A stretch of 62,000 nucleotides of DNA, taken from contig MNCI01006062.1 in NCBI GenBank assembly GCA_015680685.1, positions 927,118 to 989,117 on the forward strand, written 5' to 3'. The stretch is from Gnetum montanum. Its lineage: Eukaryota; Streptophyta; Gnetopsida; Gnetales; Gnetaceae. Each line of letters starts with the position of its first letter. Within the stretch, counting starts at the first letter, position 1. The translations under genes were made by a program, and so were the position numbers. Positions 21,880 through 31,559 of this stretch are shown here, in pieces. Under the pieces are notes generated by a model, which saw only the letters and a list, made by a program, of their open reading frames with translations, searched no databases and had not been told where the DNA came from.

Positions 21880-22224
21880 TGATAAGTAGTAGAGGAGTTC
21901 CAAAGCCCCACCATACAAATCATGAGTGTTCATGTGTGACCTAATCGTAATCTATGGATAGGACTGATGTGATACCTAAATAGTTAAATGTGATTGTAGG
22001 TCATTGTCTTCCCAATTACACTCATGTTAGCCTTAGTTCATATGATTAAGTGTAGTTGATGCATATGATCTTTGATGTTATTTGGCCATATTAAAATATT
22101 TGAAATTTAATTTATCTAATTTAAGTATAGAAAATTAAAATCTATTTTATCCTATGCAATGAGCATTTATTCCCAACTTGACATATACATCTTGAACATA
22201 CAGTACCATTGCTAAGTTACCAAG
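21880..22224 (-). repeat. Element D, 3' LTR, left part
   Basis: Starts TGATAAGTAGTAGAGG, a decayed form of the TGATGAGTGGTGAGG start seen in B and C. It parallels the first 345 bases of LTR B (ACCATACAAATCATGA, GGACTGATGTGATACCTAAA). It is broken by the insertion of B at 22224/22225 and resumes at 30833. Confidence 0.7.
22220..22224. repeat. Target-site duplication of element B, left
   Basis: CCAAG directly before LTR B, repeated at 30833-30837 directly after the other LTR. The target was the LTR of element D. Confidence 0.85.
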
Positions 22225-22582
22225 TGATGAGTGGTGAGGTACCCCTACACTCAACCATGCGAAATGAGCATCGCACGCACGATCCGGTCGAACTCCGCAG
22301 ATGGACTAGTTGTGGCACCTAGACAGTTATCCTTAGGTCGCAGTTTGCTATCTTCCCACCTGGACTAGTATTGCATTTGTCACGTACGATTTAGTCCAGA
22401 TGAGGTGTATGATGTGTTTCCTAATCTATGCTACTTCTGAAGGTAGTGGAAAATAATATTTAACTAATCTAAGCTAGGAGGAAAAGGGTAAGAAAATCTA
22501 ATCTAGCCTAAGTGCAATGAGCAACCGATTCCTTGATCAACCGTACACATCTTGGACCTCGTGTACAACTACCATTGGGACT

Positions 22583-22690
22583 ACCAAGCGTAGGTCCTAG
22601 GTACACCAATGGGATTACCAAGCATAGATCCCAAATAGGCCACTGGGTTACCAAGCGTAGATCCTAGCTACACCACTAGGCTACCAAGCA
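22583..22690. repeat. 33-bp tandem repeat in the U5 of LTR B (left)
   Basis: Units start ACCAAGCGTAGG (22583), ACCAAGCATAGA (22617), ACCAAGCGTAGA (22650) and ACCAAGCAGTC (22683), spaced 34, 33 and 33 bp. The right LTR has the same array at about 30281-30390. Related units occur in D, C and F with fewer copies. Confidence 0.8.
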
Positions 22691-22996
22691 GTCACACTTA
22701 AATGCTCGTAATCAAGTTGTACTCGTTCCGTGTTCTAGAAGTTTAAGGGTTAGAGAGAGAAAACAGTAAATAACAAATAAATAAATAACAAAGTGAATGC
22801 TGTAATGATGAAGTAATCTCAATCTTTATTGTCGGTCATGTGCGTGTCCAAGTACGGCACACTCGAATAAAGACAGCATACAATTACATTCACCACACTA
22901 TGGGTAGACATGGGAAAAAATCTAACTCTGGAGGGATCAAACTGCTAGAGCTTCGCTACTCTAAAAATGGGATCCTTAACAAGGGAGAGCCGTGTC

Positions 22997-23206
22997 TTAT
23001 TTATAGATATGGCAGCGGATTGCGATATCGCGTACGCGATATCATAGGGAAGATGCAATATCACATATGCGATATTGCGGGGGATGCGATATCGCGTACG
23101 CGATATCGTAGAGAAGACGCGATATCGCAGGCCGCGATATAGTAGGGGATGCGATATCGCGGTGGACGCGATATCGCGTACGCAATATCGCGGCCTATGC
23201 GAATCG
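22997..23206 (-). promoter_or_regulatory. LTR promoter of element B (left): TATA box and GATATCGCG palindromes
   Basis: Minus-strand CTATAAATAA (22997-23006) with about ten upstream copies of GCGATATCGC-type palindromes (23015-23206), several arranged as GCGATATCGCGTACGCGATA. The array occupies about twice the length found in the other LTR. Enhancer function is inferred from position. Confidence 0.65.
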
Positions 23207-23216
23207 CGTCTCATCA

Positions 23217-23228
23217 TACCCCCACGAC
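23217..23228 (-). other. Polypurine tract of element B
   Basis: TACCCCCACGAC on the plus strand (GTCGTGGGGGTA in element sense) adjoins the 3' LTR. Confidence 0.7.
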
Positions 23229-23387
23229 TGAATAAAAACTTGTCCTCGAGTTACAAGGAGAACAAGCTTCATTAATTACACAATGGATAGGTATGGGATT
23301 ATTAACTGGAAAAAGAAGTGGACTAATGCTGTAATGTGGGAAGACACAACACAAAGAAAAAATACTACAACTACAAAAATGTGGAAT

Positions 23388-26174
23388 TCATGTAGTTCCT
23401 GGTGGTAGTGGCTCCTCCATGGGTGCTTTCCCTTTGTCACTTGCTCCAAGCTTGGAAGGTTGACGATGTTGAAGAATGGCCTGGAGCTTCTCCTCTTCAG
23501 TCCGAGGATCTTGTGTCGTCCATGCTAATGTTCCGATGTTTGATAGAGTCGGCACCTCCCATGGACAGGGTAGTTGCAGGAACATCTGATTAGCTTTGAC
23601 GTACCATGCTGCGAACACCCGTCGTTCCTCTTCATAGGCTCTGGCTTTGTCTTTATATTCATGAAGCTCTATTAGCCATCGAGCCAAGTTGGTTGCAACA
23701 TCTTTTTGTCCCTGGTAGCTTTCTTTTACTACTACAAGTTCAAAATTTGCAACATCAAGTTTCTCAGCCAGCTTCTTGCACTTTACAAACTCTGCTTTGT
23801 ATTTGATATGGGTGGAAGATACCTACTGCTCGAGCTCTGACCTCAGGCATCCTACTGTTAACATGGAAAGGTTGGCATATCTAAGGTTTGTCAACTCCAT
23901 GTATTCAGTCAAGTCTTGGATCTGCAGGTCCCGATTCTTAACTTCCGCTTGGTGGACAAAGGCGTAAGTGTCCAATATGGCCCTCCAATCAGTGTGCTGA
24001 GCACTGATGTTGTTGATTTCAGCCTTGGCCATATGGATCTCCTTCTCCAGTATTTGTTTGTACATCCCCACCTGATCACGGAAATGCTCCTTCAGCTTCT
24101 CGTGTCATTTAGCCTCATTCTGCCAAGCGCTTATCTCGATTGTTGATTTTTGTCGAATAGCACGTACCTCCTCCATTGAGAGGGTTTGATTTTCTTTGGC
24201 TAAACGACTTACATCTTAGTTGACCCGAATGAACTATTCTCATAACTAATGGAAGTGTTCATCGAGAACATTCTTTTGTTTTTCCATAGAAGTCAACTGA
24301 AGGTTATCAGCAACCAACTGCTTGTTTTCTTCTTCTAAGGCCCTGAGTGCCTTAATATGCGCATGAGTTTGTGCTTGAGTTGCGGAGGCATCCTAAGTGG
24401 CTGTCTCCTTTTCTCCTACCACATTCTTATTTTCTGCAATTAGTTTTGTTAATTGCTTGGTTCTAAAATTGTCTAGCTAGTCTGTATGAACAAATTGCAA
24501 AGGATCCCACTGTGCTGCTTGTAAGGCTATGAGCTTCTCTTGTAGTTTCTGCACTTCAGCTTCAGCATGCTCGACCCTGACTTCAGATATGACCAGCTTC
24601 CCCTTTATGTAAATGAGGTCTGATTGAATTATCGTTACATCCTGGGGGATGTCAAACAAAGACGTCAAAACTTGTCCTGTTTGAAGCAATCTGTCCAGTG
24701 CATCCTCATGTTCCGTAGGAGTCATTGAGGTTCCAGCAAGAGTTTGAGCATCACATGCTCTTAAAAGATCTACCGGTGGCACAATAGGTACATTGAAAGA
24801 TTCTTTAATGTGGTCAACGACCACTTCAGTAGCTCTTGTGGCATCCTGGTGTTGCATGACCACCACGGTGGCCCCTTCACTAGTCTCTAACTACACTTGA
24901 AAAGATGTTGTGTTTCCAAAGATCTGTTGTGACCATCTGTTTTCCCCTCCTTCTGTTTGAATGGATAACTCACCCCTTGTGTGATCTAACGAAATAGTAG
25001 GCTGGTCAGCATCATCGATGACGTGGAAGAGATTTATATTATCACGACTTCCCCAACTAACCGTCTTGGCGATGGCCCTAAGATGGCTCATCGACAGTCT
25101 GTAGTCTTGCGGCAGCGGCGGATCCCAACCTGTGCTGGGTCCTACTTCTTGTTGTTGGCTAGGACCTGTGGCTGGAGGCTGACTGGGTCCTGCAAGTTGA
25201 GCTACAAGTGATCCAGTCATCTATTCTTCTTCTTCATCTGGTCCCAGCTCCTCGCCAGTGCTCTTTCTTGGAGTTGGCGCCTTTAAAAATTCAGCATAAG
25301 AAGCATTCTGGGCTTTTTGGAGGACGTCATTTGTGTATCCTCGAATACCAGCCCGTCAGCATAGTTTTCTGATAAGGCAGGGAAAAGGGAATGCCATCTT
25401 CCCTGACTTCCATTCTTCAAATCGCCTTAGGATCTCCGTCAAATATAGATGGGGAAGGTTAGCGTTAACCTTTCCCATCAACACTACACATCCTCTCGCC
25501 GCATACGTTGATATTCTTTTCAAACCTTTAGTGGGAAAGAGGTGATAGGTTCCAATTTTAAGATAAACCCGCTCTTCCATTGTCAGCTCACCAAAAGCTT
25601 TATCTCTGCCATAAGCCTTCTCTAACCAATCCTTTTGCACATCAAGGTCTGATCGGGTAGATAACCGAGCAACATGGGGGCCTGAATTCGGAAGGTTTAA
25701 CACTTCTGAAATTGCCTATGTAGAAAAATCTACTGTCACACAACAAATGTTAACCATGGTGCCTTGCTCCTTATTGTGCCAGAACAGGTATGTTTCACCT
25801 AAGTACCAGGCATCACACTCAGAGAGGACAGGCCATAAGGGAGATCCTTTAAGGTGATCCCTAATAGCCTTAGGAGCAAACTCTGCAAAAGATTCGAAGT
25901 TAAGCTCCACGATCACCACAGCAATTATGGACTTCGTATGGATAGCCTGAACACATTCCAAGGGCAACGTGAGTTGTTGTCCCGGTTCAGGCGCAGCAGC
26001 AGCTCCTCTTTCTGCTTGCCCAGACCATCCTGTAGGACGTTCTTCTTGATGGATGCTAAATGATTGGGCCTCCTATTCTACATGTTATCCTACAGGGACT
26101 CGTCTTCCACCTCTCTGAGGTTGTTTCACTTCACCTTGAGCAGGACCCTCTCACTGAGCACATTTCAGGGCCAT
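23388..26174 (-). pseudogene. ORF2 of element B: 929 codons in one frame, point stops only
   Basis: Best-preserved ORF2 in the window. From ATGGCCCTG at 26174 (next to the mini-intron acceptor) to TGA at 23388 the reading frame is never shifted; it is interrupted only by about 15 stops, all one C-to-T change from Gln or Arg codons or from Trp. N-terminal PF20167-like domain: CDAWYLGETYLFW, MEERVYLKIGTYHLFPT, LMGKVNANLPHLYL and MAFPFPCLIRKLC (residues about 95-285). A linker with Pro/Gln repeats follows, then a coiled coil from about residue 430 (VRVEHAEAEVQKLQEKLIAL; LAKENQTLSMEEVRAIRQK). Then LQLPCPWEVP and a Pro-rich end. No membrane segment is seen. Function unknown; the coiled coil suggests self-association or binding to Gag (inference). 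Confidence 0.8.
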
Positions 26175-26228
26175 CTGCAATCACACGGGTCAAACATTAG
26201 TAAGGTTGTTTTTAAAGTTAAGTTATAC
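26175..26228 (-). other. Mini-intron (54 nt) before ORF2, element B
   Basis: Element sense: donor TAAG|GTATAAC, branch-like TACTAATG about 25 nt before the end, acceptor GTGATTGCAG|ATG. Counterpart of 12793-12855. Confidence 0.6.
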
Positions 26229-26641
26229 CTTACTACATCCCTTTAATTAAAGATATTATGTTATCATGTGATTGTGCCCAAAAATTATAATAATGGGTCC
26301 TATGACTTAGGTGGATTTCATTTTAATCTCCTAGTATACTAAAGGTCATATGATTTTTGGCACAATTTTTCTAAGTGTTAATATTAATTACCCTAATTGA
26401 TGTTCTTTGGGTGATAACAAATTTCAAAAAAGTTAGGCACTTTTCAGTAGGTGTCCCTCCCCCATGACTAAACTGAACGCTTCGGGTTCAAACAGGTTCA
26501 AACGGAATTAAAATCAGAGCACCAGCGCAAGAAATATGAGTGAAAAAGCAAGGGTCACGCAATCGCAAGTCGTACAGAAAAATTTCAAAAATTCCCCCAG
26601 TGTAAATGGCAAAATGATGCTAAGTGTTGTAGCGGGGTTCC

Positions 26642-26740
26642 CTATTTATAGCTAAATAGGACATGATATCGCGTACGGTACATCGCGTACGTGATATCAC
26701 GTGGGACGCGATATCGCATATGCGATATCTCGTCCCCAGT
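26642..26740 (-). promoter_or_regulatory. Internal promoter-like block upstream of ORF2, element B
   Basis: CTATAAATAG (26642-26651 reversed) with GATATCGCGTACG, GTGATATCACG and GCGATATCGCATATGCGATA just upstream. The motif is that of the element's own LTR U3, not that of F or C. Confidence 0.65.
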
Positions 26741-28114
26741 GATGTAGGGCACCTGCAAAATACTGATTTTTTTATGATTTTCTTGAAATTATAGGTGTAA
26801 AACGAGGACATGAACAAGGATTAATATATGCAGGGGTAATTACATTGAGGTCAAGAGGTACTCTAAATGATAATGATGTGAATGTTTGCAATTAAAAATT
26901 TGGCAGTTATGAAGAAAAGGGAATGTAATGGTACATTGGAACATTAAAATTTGGAGGGATAATAATAGGGAAAGAAAATTATGAAAATTAAGCTGAGGGT
27001 AAGAAATTGTGTGTTCTAGTTAGAAAATTAATGAAGATTACAGCAAAATTACACAAGTGGGTCCTCCCCAAAGCAGGTTTCAACCTATTATGCCCTTGTG
27101 TAACCACACTTAAAGTGTCTGTGGGCACTAGAAGGGTGAATGTAATCCACACTAACTCCACAAAACACACACATGTAAATATCACCGAAATGAGATGAAA
27201 ATCCTATGCTACACGAGACATGAGCTACAATTACACGAACAATGAGATGAGGTGAAGTATAGAAAAGGATCATAGAGATTGGGACATGAGGTAACTAACC
27301 CAAGGCACAGTAAATCCTGCGTGTAAAGCATGATTAACGTGTCATTATCCCATCATTCCAACATCAGGACCAAGTCCATCCTTCTAATTAGTGACATTGC
27401 ATTGTTTCATCCCATGATAAACAACTATGAGAGTACCATAACAACAAGGCGTACGATCACTTGGCGTTTAGTACAAGGTAGGAGTGATTTTTGTTTTATG
27501 GCACTTCGTTTTTTTTTCTTCTCTCTTTTTTTTCACTTTACTGAATCCAAAAAAGCCACCAACCTTCAAGCATGGGTGCATGTCTTTCCAGTGGGACCAC
27601 CTAGAACAGCTTTTGAATTTTGAGTGCCCTTTTGATTACTCTTACTCCCATTTTTCATTAGATCTACAAGGATCTTAGTACAACCACATTGCATGATAAC
27701 TCCCACAGACGTCAACAAAGAGAATCCACAAGTCCCCTTGATGTCACACCATAATCATTCCCTCTTGGTCCATCCTTCTTCATTTTGGGTACAATAACAC
27801 AAAATTAATTTTAAGTTTAAAAATTTCAAGAATATCACTGTACCCTTGAACAGAACCTCTTTATTTATAGAGTGGATGAGTGGATGTAGTGGGCTCACTA
27901 TTTCAAATAATTGATCACTCATGACTTTAATAACATAGAACACATCTCAACCAACGATCCACATGAGTGTTTTATTCATAGATGAGATTACTTACAAAAA
28001 CATGAAATACAAACACACAAAAAGATAAAACAAAAAGTTGAAAAATGAAAAATTGAAAAATAAAAAGTTGAAAAATTAAAGAAAATGAAAAATATTTATT
28101 AATCCTGATTGTTA
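26741..28114 (-). other. Post-gag non-coding region of element B
   Basis: Same blocks as in A, C and E: AAGTGGGTCCTCCCCAAAGC (27056 on), the CATGGGTGCATGTCTTTCCAG block (about 27570), and a GATCTACAAGGAT block (27660). No gene supported; open frames between 26988 and 27678 overlap on both strands. Confidence 0.55.
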
Positions 28115-28840
28115 TTAAAATGGGGGATATCCCCCATAACTAAACGATTGAGTATGGTAAGGATTAATAAATGGAAAATGAGGATCCTTGCATATTGGAA
28201 ATATTGAAATCAGTCCATACTTATCCCCTTGGATTTCACACACTTCATAATAAGTATAGTGGGGCACTTCATATGTAGTTCCTAGATAACAAGTTGACCC
28301 ACTATGATGTTTAGGACTGTTAGATGGTATGCAAGGATTGGGCTGTTGCCTCCCATGGTTCTGTTCATTGGGCCATATGGTTGTTGGAGTGTTAGTTGGT
28401 GGCCCTGATAAAGTTACATGAGGCGCTAGGTTCGAAGGTAAGGGTGCACCACATTGTGGGACTTGTGCTGGGTTGGAAGATGCAGTGGCCTCAGAGTTAT
28501 GTTGTCCCTTCCCATGGCCGTGTTTAAAGAAAGGACGTCTTTGATGTTGGGGAGGCTCTTCACTGTTGTTAGTAGCAGCAGCACAAGTGTTGTTCATGGG
28601 TTGCGGTGGTACAAACACCTTAGGAACAGTTGGTGGCACTATGGAAGGAGGGAAAGGATAAGAACGTTGAAAGTTAGGAGGAGTATAAGGTGCACAAGGT
28701 GGTGGTTGTGTTGGAGGTATGGGTTGATAGTATTGTGGAGAATGGTATTGTGGTGAGATAGAGTATGTTGGCCTAGTTGAAGAAATAGGGTGTTGAACAT
28801 GATAAGTGTTTGGATTCGGATAATATGAAGGGTGCCTCCA
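28115..28840 (-). pseudogene. gag: gag tail of element B, fused to the pol C-terminus; runs into an N gap
   Basis: Pro/Tyr/Gln-rich gag tail (QYYQPIPPTQPPPCAPYTPP, then PPTVPKVFVPPQP) that continues in one frame to FSYGGYPPF-stop at 28115. The ending is the same type as the pol end in F (SHGGYRHPC) and C. It matches the gag tail of E, which shares GRQ-NPCI and the ending FSHGDYCPF. Protease, RT and integrase are missing between tail and end, so gag appears joined to the last codons of pol. The capsid core and zinc knuckle would fall in the gap. Confidence 0.6.
28120..28137. repeat. Perfect 18-bp palindrome at the gag stop of element B
   Basis: ATGGGGGATATCCCCCAT. Weaker versions lie at the same point in A (2325-2342), E (about 60482-60500) and C. 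Confidence 0.8.
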
Positions 28841-29771
28841 NNNNNNNNNNNNNNNNNNNNNNNNNNNNNNNNNNNNNNNNNNNNNNNNNNNNNNNNNNNN
28901 NNNNNNNNNNNNNNNNNNNNNNNNNNNNNNNNNNNNNNNNNNNNNNNNNNNNNNNNNNNNNNNNNNNNNNNNNNNNNNNNNNNNNNNNNNNNNNNNNNNN
29001 NNNNNNNNNNNNNNNNNNNNNNNNNNNNNNNNNNNNNNNNNNNNNNNNNNNNNNNNNNNNNNNNNNNNNNNNNNNNNNNNNNNNNNNNNNNNNNNNNNNN
29101 NNNNNNNNNNNNNNNNNNNNNNNNNNNNNNNNNNNNNNNNNNNNNNNNNNNNNNNNNNNNNNNNNNNNNNNNNNNNNNNNNNNNNNNNNNNNNNNNNNNN
29201 NNNNNNNNNNNNNNNNNNNNNNNNNNNNNNNNNNNNNNNNNNNNNNNNNNNNNNNNNNNNNNNNNNNNNNNNNNNNNNNNNNNNNNNNNNNNNNNNNNNN
29301 NNNNNNNNNNNNNNNNNNNNNNNNNNNNNNNNNNNNNNNNNNNNNNNNNNNNNNNNNNNNNNNNNNNNNNNNNNNNNNNNNNNNNNNNNNNNNNNNNNNN
29401 NNNNNNNNNNNNNNNNNNNNNNNNNNNNNNNNNNNNNNNNNNNNNNNNNNNNNNNNNNNNNNNNNNNNNNNNNNNNNNNNNNNNNNNNNNNNNNNNNNNN
29501 NNNNNNNNNNNNNNNNNNNNNNNNNNNNNNNNNNNNNNNNNNNNNNNNNNNNNNNNNNNNNNNNNNNNNNNNNNNNNNNNNNNNNNNNNNNNNNNNNNNN
29601 NNNNNNNNNNNNNNNNNNNNNNNNNNNNNNNNNNNNNNNNNNNNNNNNNNNNNNNNNNNNNNNNNNNNNNNNNNNNNNNNNNNNNNNNNNNNNNNNNNNN
29701 NNNNNNNNNNNNNNNNNNNNNNNNNNNNNNNNNNNNNNNNNNNNNNNNNNNNNNNNNNNNNNNNNNNNNNN
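28841..29771. other. Assembly gap (931 N)
   Basis: Run of N inside element B. Open frames reported across it are artefacts. Confidence 1.
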
Positions 29772-29902
29772 ATCTTGTAGGAGAGGCATTGTTGTGTGTG
29801 AATTTAGATGTGACTTTTTATAATTACTTCTTTTTAAGAGATATATCGTTAAGTCCTTTACAATGACCTTGTATGATATAACTAATCTAGATAACTAGCG
29901 CC

Positions 29903-29921
29903 ATCCCCGGCAATGGCACCA
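29903..29921 (-). other. Primer binding site of element B, tRNA-Asp
   Basis: Plus-strand ATCCCCGGCAATGGCACCA, i.e. TGGTGCCATTGCCGGGGAT in element sense, two mismatches to the tRNA-Asp complement. It adjoins the 5' LTR at 29923 and fixes the orientation of B. Confidence 0.85.
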
Positions 29922-29922
29922 A

Positions 29923-30832
29923 TGATGAGTGGCGAGGTACCCCTACACTCAACCATACGAAATGAGTGTCGCAAGCATGATCTGGTCGAACTCTGTAGAT
30001 GGACTAGTTGTGGCACCTAAACAGTTATCCTTAGGTTGTAGTTCACTGTCTTCCCACCTAGACTAGTATTGCATTTGTCACGTATGGTTTAGTCCAGATG
30101 AGGTGTATGATGTGTTTCCTAATCTATGCTACTCTTGAAGGTAGTGGAAAATAATATTTAACTAATCTAAGCTAGGAGGAAAAGGGTAAGAAAATCTAAT
30201 CTAGTCTAAGTGCAATGAGAAACCGATTCCTTGATCAACCGTACACATCTTGGACCTCATGCACGACTACCACTGGGACTATCAAGCGTAGGTCCTAGGT
30301 ACGCCACTAGGATTACCAAGCACAGATCCCAAATATGCCACTAGGTTACCAAGCGTAGATCCTAGCTACACCACTAGGCTACCAAGCAGTCACACTTAAA
30401 TGCTCGTAATCAAGTCGTACTCGTTCCATGTTCTAGGAGTTTAAGGGTGAGAGTGAGAAACCAGTAAATAACATTAAGTAAATAACAAATAAATAAATAA
30501 CAAAGTGAATGCTGCAATGATGAAGTAATCTCGATCTTTATTGCTGGTCATGTGCGTGTCCAAGTACGGCACACTCGAATAAAGACACCGTACAATTACA
30601 TTCACCACACTGCGGGTAGACACGGGAAAAAATCTAACTCTAGAGGGATCAAACTGCTAGAGCTTCGCTACTCTAAAACTATGATCCTTAACAAGGGATA
30701 GCCACGTCTTATTTATAGATATGGCGGCAGACTACAATATCGTGTACACGATATCATAGGGAAGATGTGATATCGCGGTGGATGCGATATTGCGTACGTG
30801 ATATCTTGGCCTATGCGAATCGCGTCTCATTA
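29923..30832 (-). repeat. 5' LTR of element B
   Basis: 910 bp. Begins TGATGAG and ends CTCATTA, where the final CA has become TA. TATA box reversed at 30709-30718. The palindrome array (about 30730-30815) is shorter than in the left LTR; the 33-bp repeat is at 30281-30390. Confidence 0.92.
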
Positions 30833-31385
30833 CCAAGTGTCCCATTGCTAGGCATACCAAGTGGCAACATTGTTAGGATTACCAAACAATAATATATCCA
30901 TGCTCGAACCTAGATGTACTTAGTCCTTGTATCTAACATGCATTGAAAACATAAATTACTATTTTAAGTAAAAAGGAAAGTAAACATTAAGCTATGTGCA
31001 TAAGTAAATAAATTACATTAATTGTAAATTCTAAGCTAAGTTATAGTGTTGTAATGGAATAAAATAGCTTTGATCTTTATTGACATCATGTAATGTGTCC
31101 AAGTACAAGGCACTTGAATAAAGATGTTAGACAACTACTTCACACCATGATGTAGGCACTCATTGACTATTTTAAGTATTATAGAAGAAAATTGTAAGAG
31201 TTTAGTTAAGCTATTAACTAAAAAAATACATTCAATGTGGTAGGTGGATGGTATTTATAGTCTTTACCTATCAAAGATGCATCATATTTGTGATATCATA
31301 TGAAAGCATATGATATCACAACTACAATATTATATGAAAGAATATAATATTGCAACTACAATATCATAGGTGTGATGTTATAACC
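30833..31385 (-). repeat. Element D, 3' LTR, right part
   Basis: Continues the LTR interrupted at 22224: degenerate TACCAAG repeats (30831-30895), reversed AATAAAGAT near 31115, TATA box reversed near 31253-31262, then the D-type array CATATGATATCACAACTACAA. It ends at the polypurine tract TACCCCACAAC (31386 on). First five bases are the CCAAG duplication of B. Confidence 0.75.
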
Positions 31386-31559
31386 TACCCCACAACTAAT
31401 TAAAAACTCATCCTTAAGTCAAATAAAAATGGGATTGAGTTTGTTACAAAATTATGGAGGTGACTCAACTAACTAATTGACTTGAGTGCCACATTATAAA
31501 ACTTATGTAAGTGACTTAAAATCATGAAAAAACACTTGACATACATAAAAAAGACTACA

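Larger units (their letters stand above)
22225..23216 (-). repeat. 3' LTR of element B
   Basis: 992 bp, TGATGAG to CTCATCA on the plus strand. Contains the 33-bp repeat in U5 (22583-22690), reversed AATAAAGA, the GAGCTTCGCTA block, a reversed TATA box at 22997-23006 and the GATATCGCG array. It is longer than its partner LTR mainly because the array is longer. Confidence 0.92.
22225..30832 (-). mobile_element. Element B, complete but pol-less Athila-like retrotransposon
   Basis: An 8.6 kb minus-strand element: 5' LTR on the right (29923-30832), tRNA-Asp primer site, gag (mostly in an N gap), post-gag non-coding region, internal promoter-like block, mini-intron, ORF2, polypurine tract, and 3' LTR on the left. 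CCAAG duplications flank it. No protease, reverse transcriptase or integrase is found between the gag tail and the non-coding region; the gap is only 931 N and lies on the primer-site side of the gag tail, where gag is expected. It therefore looks non-autonomous, needing pol in trans from a relative such as C or F. Confidence 0.9.

Noticed and set aside
22997-23206. GATATCGCG array as a CRISPR-like or satellite array
   Set aside because: Spacing is irregular, units are short palindromes, and the array sits inside an LTR at the TATA box in each copy.
28773-29866. Open frames of more than 330 codons across the first N run
   Set aside because: They consist almost entirely of unknown residues; the length is produced by the gap.
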